This document shows, in pieces, positions 5,460-10,901 of a DNA stretch of 23,333 nucleotides (the stretch's first letter is position 1; every line of letters starts with the position of its first letter). The notes beneath the pieces are model-generated. The model saw only the letters and a program-made list of their open reading frames with translations. It was not told the origin of the DNA and made no database searches. A program made the position numbers and the translations under genes. This stretch comes from Crocinitomicaceae bacterium. Its GTDB lineage: Bacteria; Bacteroidota; Bacteroidia; Flavobacteriales_D; Crocinitomicaceae. The DNA lies in NCBI GenBank assembly GCA_027084145.1, contig JALWLM010000344.1, forward strand, positions 18,448-41,780, in the 5' to 3' direction.

Positions 5460-6797
5460 TCATTGCCACACTCCACCCAGGCGACCGAACATAAAGCCGG
5501 GATCGTTAACTGTTGACTTTTGATCCTCATTTATAAATACAGCAATAGTTGTTTCGGTAAAACCTTTACCTCCCAAATCTAGAGCTCCTGGATGGTTTTT
5601 TAAATGCAGGAGGTATTGAGGCAGGCATATATAGTCTGAAAAATTTGAAAGGTATATAAAATAATCTTCTGTTGGTCTGCACGGCACAATGATCACACTG
5701 CCGTTATTACCCGTTTCTGCCAGTATGTTTTTAATGTCATCAAACAGTGAATGTTCTATATTTGAGAAATTTGGTTTGTAAAATACCTGATCATTCCAGA
5801 TTTTTTTTAACTCTGCAAAATAACTGGTCTGAAAAACGTGATCATTCTCTTCATTGACCGGTTCCAGTTTTGGTGGCTGCGTTTGCAAAAACCACGACTT
5901 TGACAGGGAAACTATGTGCTCAATTCTTAATTTAAAATCATTATTCAGATCATTCGGCTTTACTGTTTTATTATTATCCTGTTTGTGCTGCAGTTCATAG
6001 CCTGTTGGTGTTTTTGTGAGTACATCATCATCCACCAGCTGTTCAAACAATTCGGTTGCCCGGTCAACTGAAATCTTCTTGATACGGGCGACCATGGTTA
6101 CTGACGACCGGCTTTTTTCAATAACAAGCTCTTTTACCTGCTCATACAGATTTTCAGGCTCTGGACTGTTGACCTTAATTTGATAAGCAGCGGTAGCGGT
6201 TCCGGACTTGATGGCTTCTGACGGTTTAACGCCCTGCTCTATTCTGTTTACGACTGCTTTTTGTTCCTGTTCCGGCAGGTCGGCAATTTTTGCGGCTGTT
6301 GATATGGCCACCTCGTTGCTGTCCATTTTTTTAACGACTTCAGGCAGTGCCTTTTCAACCACCTTTTTGGCCTGGCGAGCAGTTTCCTTGTTGCCTAGTC
6401 CAGCCTGTTTTGCGGCATCTTCTTTTTTTGCTAGTGTTTTAACTTCGGCAAAATTTTGCCGAGGTTGCAGATCTGTCCGGCTTCCCTGCCCTGCGGTTTT
6501 AATGCTGTCCATGATTGCCAGGCGTTCAGTGACCGTAAAATCTTTACGCAGTTCATTTTCTGCATATTCGCCTTGAACAATATCCGACAAATGAATGATC
6601 CTGGCTTTTATTTTTTCCTGTTTCAGCAGCTTGCAGGCTTCCAGCCGGCGTTCCCCGAAAATCAGTCTGTAGTTGCTGTCTATGCCGATGGGTTGTAGCA
6701 GACCGAGCTCTTTTATGGAATCGGCCAAAGACTGAATATCGCCCAGCTCTTTTCTGAAACGATCACCTTTTTTTATTAGATTGATGTTTACTTCCAT
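5460..6797 (-). CDS. ParB N-terminal domain / FtsK-gamma / degenerate Dam-like fusion protein
   Basis: A 445-residue protein in three parts. Residues 1-95 form a ParB/Srx N-domain with LLQPIGIDSNYRLIFGERRL (GERR nucleotide box) and ENELRKDFT. A helical ParB-type middle extends to about 200. Residues about 216-268 resemble the FtsK-gamma winged helix (LYEQVKELVIEKSRSSVTMV, then ARIKKISVDRATELFEQL). Residues about 300-425 resemble phage N6-adenine methyltransferase, but the NPPY-type catalytic motif reads KPNFS (341-345), so methylation is unlikely. It may act in DNA binding, segregation or replication control. The ATG at 6797 has AGGAA upstream; the longer frame to 6881 was rejected. It faces the promoter repeat at 6833-6909. 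Confidence 0.7.
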   Translation of the reverse strand: MEVNINLIKKGDRFRKELGDIQSLADSIKELGLLQPIGIDSNYRLIFGERRLEACKLLKQEKIKARIIHLSDIVQGEYAENELRKDFTVTERLAIMDSIKTAGQGSRTDLQPRQNFAEVKTLAKKEDAAKQAGLGNKETARQAKKVVEKALPEVVKKMDSNEVAISTAAKIADLPEQEQKAVVNRIEQGVKPSEAIKSGTATAAYQIKVNSPEPENLYEQVKELVIEKSRSSVTMVARIKKISVDRATELFEQLVDDDVLTKTPTGYELQHKQDNNKTVKPNDLNNDFKLRIEHIVSLSKSWFLQTQPPKLEPVNEENDHVFQTSYFAELKKIWNDQVFYKPNFSNIEHSLFDDIKNILAETGNNGSVIIVPCRPTEDYFIYLSNFSDYICLPQYLLHLKNHPGALDLGGKGFTETTIAVFINEDQKSTVNDPGFMFGRLGGVWQ

Positions 6798-6832
6798 ACT
6801 ATTCCTGGCCTTTAACTGGTGTTCCACCCTGA

Positions 6833-6909
6833 AAAAATAAATTGAAAACCCCTGTGTTATTATTAAGTCACCACAACACAATAATTAACCAAAGGAGCTT
6901 TCAAATATG
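6833..6909 (+). promoter_or_regulatory. Duplicated promoter/leader block, copy 1
   Basis: This block is nearly identical to 7845-7917, sharing AAAAATAAATTGAAAACCCC, then TGTGTTATTATT, TCACCACAA, CAAAGGAG and TTTCAAA before the ATG. It contains an extended -10-like TGTTATTAT. It lies between the divergent ParB fusion (left) and the gene at 6907 (right). The AAAGGAG is a strong ribosome-binding site for the right gene. Confidence 0.6.
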
Positions 6910-7107
6910 AAAAAACATGAGCCATTAATCACCGTCGGCATGCTTATCGATGAATTGTCAAAATACGATAAAAGTATGCAGGTTGATTTTTCAACTTTAG
7001 ACTTTAATCGTGTTAAGCAACGATCACCTACCCTTGTTCAAATTGAATTTAACCAGATGGTTTATCGAGATGATGAAGGCCGCGTGGTGGTTGATAACCC
7101 TGAATAA
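6907..7107 (+). CDS. Small phage-borne protein of unknown function
   Basis: A 66-residue acidic protein beginning MKKHEPLITVGMLIDELSKY with a later region IEFNQMVYRDDEGRVVVDN. I do not recognise the family; the first helix (MLIDELSKYD) resembles short phage proteins that start with an E-L-x-K-x-D motif. It has a strong AAAGGAG site eight bases before the ATG and sits under the duplicated promoter block, on the plus strand against the direction of the lytic operon. Its last 59 bases overlap the minus-strand gene ending at 7049. It was probably expressed in the lysogen as cargo. Confidence 0.6.
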   Translation: MKKHEPLITVGMLIDELSKYDKSMQVDFSTLDFNRVKQRSPTLVQIEFNQMVYRDDEGRVVVDNPE

Positions 7108-7306
7108 TTGCCATGATATACACCGCTGCCTTATCAACTGGCAGCGGTGCATAACTTTCAACTACTCTTCCCTTATATAATCTTCTTATATGCACCATAT
7201 CATCGCCACAGACTTTGTGTTTACTCTTTTTAATATGCCAGCCATCATCTTTAGTCAGCGCCTTGTATATTATTTTTTTTAATTTTTTCTTTATTTTTTT
7301 ACCCAT
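7049..7306 (-). CDS. Small basic phage protein of unknown function
   Basis: An 85-residue protein starting with a very lysine-rich segment (MGKKIKKKLKKIIYKAL). A compact domain follows with GWHIKKSKHKVCGDDMVHI, RRLYKGRVVESY and PLPVDKAAVYIMAI. The start at 7306 is chosen because AAAGGAAC lies just upstream; the longer frame to 7354 lacks one. It overlaps the convergent gene at 6907-7107 at the 3' end. A strong inverted repeat lies within its coding sequence (7121-7149). A nucleic-acid-binding role is suggested only by charge. Confidence 0.55.
   Translation of the reverse strand: MGKKIKKKLKKIIYKALTKDDGWHIKKSKHKVCGDDMVHIRRLYKGRVVESYAPLPVDKAAVYIMAIIQGYQPPRGLHHLDKPSG
7121..7149. other. Perfect 10-bp-arm hairpin in the overlap of convergent genes
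   Basis: The arms CACCGCTGCC and GGCAGCGGTG surround a 9-base loop, 14 bases after the stop of the plus-strand gene at 7107 and inside the minus-strand gene. There is no U-run on either side, so it is not a standard intrinsic terminator. It could stabilise the 3' end or cause pausing. Confidence 0.55.
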
Positions 7307-7335
7307 TACTGTTCCTTTTTTAACAAAGTTTATAG

Positions 7336-7428
7336 TTACTTCCACAACAGCCACAGCATTTTAATCAACTCAACAGTATCGACCAGCAGACGCAGTAACA
7401 GCGCTTTTAAAAGCTTGCTGGCCGGCAT
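7336..7428 (-). CDS. Possible 30-residue leucine-rich small peptide
   Basis: An open frame of 30 codons (MPASKLLKALLLRLLVDTVE, then LIKMLWLLWK) between the LuxR-like gene and the basic protein gene, on the same strand. It is strongly hydrophobic and amphipathic, so it would be a membrane-active or membrane-anchored peptide if made. Only a weak CCGGAAA precedes the ATG. The sole support is that it fills an otherwise empty gap in a tightly packed operon. Confidence 0.3.
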   Translation of the reverse strand: MPASKLLKALLLRLLVDTVELIKMLWLLWK

Positions 7429-7448
7429 TTTCCGGTAATGCTCGTATT

Positions 7449-7823
7449 TCAAACAAGGTAGTCCCTGAAAGTTCGGTTGCGGACATTGCGGCTGACCCTG
7501 GGTGCTCTGCGTTGTTCCTGAGCCTGGTCACCGTTGATAAAATACTGAGCAGTACAGACCAGCATCAGGCATAAAGTGGTAATGGTTACAATACCCTTTG
7601 CGACCGCCTTTAATATTGCCTGTGTGACTGAAGTTGAACCGGTTTTTTCACGTATTGACTGCTCCTGGGTGCGTACCGTGTCTGGAGAGCGACATATAAA
7701 ATCGGCTATCTGCTTTTTGGTCCAGCCTTCACAGTGCATTAAAAAAACACGCCATTCCGCTTTTGACAGCAGCTTGCGGTCATTTTCGGTACCGGTGAAC
7801 TCGGCTTTAATTTGAATGTCCAT
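7449..7823 (-). CDS. LuxR/GerE-type helix-turn-helix protein with a C-terminal membrane segment
   Basis: A 124-residue protein. Residues about 18-70 form a GerE-type HTH (LLSKAEWRVFLMHCEGWTKK, then QIADFICRSPDTVRTQ), the DNA-binding half of LuxR regulators with no receiver or ligand domain. Residues about 76-95 form one hydrophobic helix (GIVTITTLCLMLVCTAQYFI), and the tail is arginine-rich. A one-span membrane-tethered transcription factor fits. It is transcribed left in the lytic arm, divergent from the gene at 7915, with the duplicated promoter block between them. The targets are unknown; the shared promoter block is an obvious candidate. Confidence 0.6.
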   Translation of the reverse strand: MDIQIKAEFTGTENDRKLLSKAEWRVFLMHCEGWTKKQIADFICRSPDTVRTQEQSIREKTGSTSVTQAILKAVAKGIVTITTLCLMLVCTAQYFINGDQAQEQRRAPRVSRNVRNRTFRDYLV

Positions 7824-7844
7824 TTTGTTTGCTCCGATCTGGTT

Positions 7845-7917
7845 AAAAATAAATTGAAAACCCCTGTGTTATTATTGAATCACCACAAAACAACAAACAA
7901 AGGAGTTTTCAAACATG
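7845..7917 (+). promoter_or_regulatory. Duplicated promoter/leader block, copy 2
   Basis: The second copy of the block described at 6833-6909. The two agree almost base for base through TTGAAAACCCCTGTGTTATT and again at AAAGGAG and the bases before the ATG, with small differences between. It again lies between divergent genes, the LuxR-like gene to the left and the coiled-coil zinc protein to the right. Confidence 0.6.
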
Positions 7918-8223
7918 TTAGAAGATGTAAAAAGTGCCTTATCTATTCTTGATCAAGTTAAAGAATGGAAAATACTTAAAACTCTTCCTGAAAAAGTAAA
8001 AGAGCTGGAAGACCGCATTGCTAAACTTGAAGAAAAGCCGAGGTCTCCCTATTCATGCCCAAGTTGCGGAAGTTCTGAATATCCAATCATCAAAGAAAGA
8101 CCTGATCCTTACCGCGGTAAAAAAGGTTACATGTTGGTTACTCGAATTTGCCACAACTGTCATCGTCAGTTTGAGCGTTCTGAGAATTCTCAATATAATG
8201 ATTCACCTCCTATTCGAGACTAA
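7915..8223 (+). CDS. Coiled-coil plus zinc-ribbon protein of unknown function
   Basis: A 102-residue protein. Residues 1-42 form a likely coiled coil (KVKELEDRIAKLEEK at the end). Residues about 48-84 form a four-cysteine zinc ribbon: CPSC at the start and CHNC near the end, separated by about 30 residues. No family name is offered. It is preceded by AAAGGAG and the duplicated promoter block, so it is likely co-regulated with the gene at 6907. Its 3' end overlaps the convergent membrane-protein gene by 14 bases. It is probably expressed in the lysogen. Confidence 0.6.
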   Translation: MLEDVKSALSILDQVKEWKILKTLPEKVKELEDRIAKLEEKPRSPYSCPSCGSSEYPIIKERPDPYRGKKGYMLVTRICHNCHRQFERSENSQYNDSPPIRD

Positions 8224-8665
8224 GCGGCTCTGATGGAACCGAAAGCAGCTTTACAAGGTGTTTTTTTTCGTTATTGTCTAGTATCATGCGGTGTGTTTCA
8301 GAACCCACTGTAAACGCTATTACGGTTCCTCCACCTTCTTTTTTTGTGCGATCTATAACCGCCAATGTTGTTAATGTCGGCTCATACTGAACCAAACCAT
8401 AATCCCTAACAGCTGCCGCCCTTAATTCTCTTGAAGCCTTACTCTTTACTGGTGCCGTTGTTGTTTTAAAATCACTGAGTTCCTGATTTTTAGTTTTTAG
8501 TTTTTTCTTTATTCCTTCGTTAATGGAAACCAGAAAAACACCGGTTATTATAAATACCCCGAATATCTTTAACGCTGTGGTAACCCATGGAACATAAAAC
8601 ACAAGCAATGGTGCTATGATCATGGCAATAATGATTATTACGTTTATTTCTTTGTTACTATTCAT
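8210..8665 (-). CDS. Two-span membrane protein with cytoplasmic domain, unknown function
   Basis: A 151-residue protein with two hydrophobic helices near the N-terminus (about residues 8-25, INVIIIIAMIIAPLLVFYVP, and 31-50, ALKIFGVFIITGVFLVSI). A charged linker (KKKLKTKNQELSDFK) and a soluble C-terminal domain follow, containing GGGTVIAFTVGSETHRMIL. I do not recognise it. I use ATG 8665 because the N-terminal extension to 8737 belongs to the preceding small gene in another frame. It is in the leftward operon with two other membrane-protein genes. Confidence 0.5.
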   Translation of the reverse strand: MNSNKEINVIIIIAMIIAPLLVFYVPWVTTALKIFGVFIITGVFLVSINEGIKKKLKTKNQELSDFKTTTAPVKSKASRELRAAAVRDYGLVQYEPTLTTLAVIDRTKKEGGGTVIAFTVGSETHRMILDNNEKKHLVKLLSVPSEPLSLE

Positions 8666-8673
8666 TTTTCGCC

Positions 8674-8841
8674 CTACCAACACCCAAGGAAACTCATATC
8701 GAACCAGCCTAGCCAGACAAAAAATCGGATCACCCAATAACCAAAAAATACCGTTGCTGAAAGCCCGGCAAACGATAAAACTATGGCTATAACAAAAGCC
8801 GTTATGCCTTCAGCCAGGCCATCAAGTTCTTTTTTACTCAT
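8674..8841 (-). CDS. 55-residue membrane protein of the early leftward operon
   Basis: An open frame of 55 codons beginning MSKKELDGLAEGITAFVIAI, then LSFAGLSATVFFGYWVIRFF and a short C-terminus ending CW. Two closely spaced hydrophobic segments suggest a small hairpin membrane protein. It fills the gap between the Cro-like gene and the membrane-protein gene at 8665, on the same strand. The start has only a weak GGAT upstream. The function is unknown. Confidence 0.5.
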   Translation of the reverse strand: MSKKELDGLAEGITAFVIAIVLSFAGLSATVFFGYWVIRFFVWLGWFDMSFLGCW

Positions 8842-8903
8842 TTCTAAATCCGCCTTTTTGCGTATGGGGTTATGGTTCTGTTGTTGTTAATATGAAACTA
8901 TGC

Positions 8904-9113
8904 TTATTTATGTTGTTTTTCTGGTGGATAGATGTCTGGGCGCAGTTCGTGGCGGCTTACCTGGCCGTTTGTGGCTTTTTCGATTGGCAATACAGCCCAA
9001 TCTGGAACGCGCCGTTTTTTCCATTGGGATACAGCCATTGGTGTAATATCTAGTTTTTTTGCAAGCTTGCTTTGAGAGCCAATTATTTCTATTGCTTTTT
9101 TTAATGATTCCAT
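8904..9113 (-). CDS. Cro/YdaS-like DNA-binding protein, first gene of the lytic arm
   Basis: A 69-residue HTH protein starting MESLKKAIEIIGSQSKLAKK with recognition region LDITPMAVSQWKKRRVPDWA and end HELRPDIYPPEKQHK. This is the form of YdaS/Cro-like repressors found opposite CI in lambdoid switches. Its promoter (9120-9148) has consensus elements and carries two operator copies. The ATG lies only six bases after the -10, so the transcript is predicted to be leaderless. I rejected the longer frame to 9152 because it would begin upstream of the promoter. It probably lowers repressor synthesis on commitment to lysis. Confidence 0.75.
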   Translation of the reverse strand: MESLKKAIEIIGSQSKLAKKLDITPMAVSQWKKRRVPDWAVLPIEKATNGQVSRHELRPDIYPPEKQHK

Positions 9114-9119
9114 AGGGAA

Positions 9120-9160
9120 TTTATAAACGATTTGTTTATAAATGTCAAACAAACTGTTTA
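9120..9160 (-). promoter_or_regulatory. Leftward lytic promoter with operators O1 and O2
   Basis: On the minus strand there is -35 TTGACA (9143-9148), a 17-bp spacer and -10 TATAAA (9120-9125). Operator O1 (TAAACGATTTGTTTA, 9124-9138) lies in the spacer and touches the -10. Operator O2 (CAAACAAACTGTTTA, 9146-9160) covers the upstream edge of the -35. They are 22 bp apart, start to start, so bound dimers lie on the same helix face. Confidence 0.85.
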
Positions 9161-9182
9161 TTTATTAACTTTTGATTAAGTG

Positions 9183-9197
9183 TAAACTTATTGTTTA
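9183..9197 (+). promoter_or_regulatory. Third operator at the repressor start codon
   Basis: TAAACTTATTGTTTA matches the consensus TAAAC-N5-GTTTA and overlaps the first base of the CI-like ATG (9197). It is 37 bp from O2. Occupancy would block repressor expression, an autoregulatory or Cro-acting site. The repressor promoter itself is not clear. Confidence 0.75.
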
Positions 9198-9625
9198 TGA
9201 ATAAAAACGCATACAAAGCAAGTATTGATAGAGTTTTAAAAAGGGCTATAAATGAAATGGGCCTTACTAAAGCTGAATTGGCTAGAGAATTAAACATTTC
9301 TAACCAACGATTAAATAATTGGATCAAAAGAGAAAAGATACCAGGTGATGTGTTACCTCTTGTTTCAAAAGTAATAGGAAAATCTTTAAATTGGATTTAT
9401 AGTGGTGTTGATACTGAAATTGAAACAGGCAACGAAAAAGACACAGCAACGCCGGTCTTACAGCTGTCTTCTGTAAAGAATTTCGACTCTATAACAACCG
9501 GAACCGACAAAAACAGCCGCAAAAACCTGGAAGTTATAAGAAACGCACTGTTACAGGGTGAGCAGCTGAACGAAACCGAAAAGGCTATGCTTGATATTAT
9601 TGCCAGACGATTTAAAGGTGACTAA
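9197..9625 (+). CDS. CI-like prophage repressor lacking a peptidase domain
   Basis: A 142-residue protein. Residues about 10-70 form a phage CI N-terminal HTH (INEMGLTKAELARELNISNQ, then RLNNWIKREKIPGDVLPLVS and SLNWIYSGV). The C-terminal part (VIRNALLQGEQLNETEKAML, ending DIIARRFKGD) is short and helical. There is no S24 self-cleavage domain and no visible Ser/Lys catalytic dyad, so LexA-style RecA-triggered autocleavage is not expected. It faces the Cro-like gene across three operators. Two more at 14616-14652 would let it silence both arms. I use ATG 9197; a TTG at 9191 is also in frame. Confidence 0.8.
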   Translation: MNKNAYKASIDRVLKRAINEMGLTKAELARELNISNQRLNNWIKREKIPGDVLPLVSKVIGKSLNWIYSGVDTEIETGNEKDTATPVLQLSSVKNFDSITTGTDKNSRKNLEVIRNALLQGEQLNETEKAMLDIIARRFKGD

Positions 9626-9782
9626 TACATTATTTACTTATACTTTTTTTGCCCCAATTTACAGACCTGCCTTAAAAACCACAAAAGATACCCGTATTAA
9701 AACAACTTACATTTGTATATAATATATATTGATTAATATGTATTTTTTGTTTGTTTGTATAAACAACAGGCTGTTTTGTAAA

Positions 9783-10901
9783 ATGAAATACTCCAATGAG
9801 ATAATCCGTATTATTGAAGCCGGGTCACAGTTAAACCCGCTTAAAGTACAGTCTTATACAAAATTATTACTTGATAAATTGCATAATGACGGTGAAGTCC
9901 GGTTAGCCGAGCGTATTGAAAAAATATTTTCTGGAGATTCCGGTACCAGTTTAAAGCTGTCCAATATTAACCTGACGCCGCTACCTGTCGATAAAGAGTC
10001 CAGACTGAGTCTAGCTGATGAAAATCTGTATCGACCCGGGGACATTGAGGTGTTTTTATCCAAGACAACTGAAGAACAGGTTGGTGAGTTTATCGCCTAT
10101 ATTAAAGCGGCCGATTTATTTTCCAATAAAGGGGTTTCTATATCCCCTTCTTTGTTGATTTATGGCCCTCCAGGTGTAGGTAAGACTGAGCTTGCCCGTT
10201 TTATAGCTTCTCAATTGCAGCTGCCGTTATTAACGGCGCGTTGTGATGCACTTATATCCTCTTATCTGGGCAGCACCTCAAAGAATATCAGAACCTTGTT
10301 TGAACACGCATCCAGCCGGCCCTGCATCCTTTTTTTAGATGAGTTTGATGCTTTAGCCAAACAGCGTGACGACAACCGTGAAAACGGTGAGTTAAAGCGT
10401 GTGGTGGTCAGCCTTTTACAGAATATTGATGTTATCAGTGATGATGTTGTTGTTATTGCGGCCACTAATCATGAGCATTTACTGGATCCGGCTGTCTGGC
10501 GTCGGTTCGCATATAAAGTACATATGAAAGCACCGGGCAGTGAGGTTCGTAAAAAATTATGGCAGGAATCCACTCATAATATGCTCAGTGCATCCGATTT
10601 ACGGTTAATTGTTGATATTTCTAAGGGAATGAGCGGTTCTGACATTAAAAACATCGGGCTGGACTTAATCCGGCAGGCTTTAATATCAGAAAAAGAAATT
10701 ATCGATTTAAATACCGCCCTTAAAAAAATTATGCATTTCAGACTTCCTGATATTACCTTTGACAAAACAGAGGACGGCTTTAACCGGTCTGTTTTTAATT
10801 TAAGACACTATAACAATAAAGTTTTTACCCTGAGGCGCCTTGCCGAAATGTTTGGTGTGTCTCACAGTTCTATAAAAAACATCATTGAAAGGCTGAAATA
10901 A
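9783..10901 (+). CDS. AAA+ ATPase of an ATPase/subtilase defence-type pair (IteA-like)
   Basis: A 372-residue protein from MKYSNEIIRIIEAG. It has an N-terminal helical domain (1-90), Walker A GPPGVGKT (128-135), Walker B CILFLDEFD (D186, E187), sensor-1 AATN (226-229), arginines in DPAVWRRF (240-241) and a C-terminal HTH-like end (RRLAEMFGVSHSSIKNIIER). This is a classical CDC48/FtsH-like AAA module. It abuts the protease gene with no gap (TAAATG). I recall NCBI naming such pairs as anti-phage IteA/IteS; that is memory, not a search. It lies right after the repressor, a classic lysogenic-conversion place. A TATAAT at 9718-9723 is a candidate -10 with a weak -35. Confidence 0.8.
   Translation: MKYSNEIIRIIEAGSQLNPLKVQSYTKLLLDKLHNDGEVRLAERIEKIFSGDSGTSLKLSNINLTPLPVDKESRLSLADENLYRPGDIEVFLSKTTEEQVGEFIAYIKAADLFSNKGVSISPSLLIYGPPGVGKTELARFIASQLQLPLLTARCDALISSYLGSTSKNIRTLFEHASSRPCILFLDEFDALAKQRDDNRENGELKRVVVSLLQNIDVISDDVVVIAATNHEHLLDPAVWRRFAYKVHMKAPGSEVRKKLWQESTHNMLSASDLRLIVDISKGMSGSDIKNIGLDLIRQALISEKEIIDLNTALKKIMHFRLPDITFDKTEDGFNRSVFNLRHYNNKVFTLRRLAEMFGVSHSSIKNIIERLK

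Noticed and set aside
4813..5469. 218-residue minus-strand frame opposite brnTA
   Set aside because: It is fully antisense to the well-supported BrnT and BrnA genes and shows no recognisable domain.
6208..6698. Two plus-strand frames opposite the ParB fusion
   Set aside because: They are antisense to the ParB domain, which has clear motifs; the Ser/Ala/Phe-rich composition is typical of a shadow.
9626..9782. Upstream extension of the ATPase to TTG 9729 or ATG 9738, and a possible LexA box near 9770
   Set aside because: The extension would start only a few bases after the -10 and reads as random hydrophobic residues. The CTGTTTTGTAAAATG stretch lacks the paired ACAG half of a LexA box.
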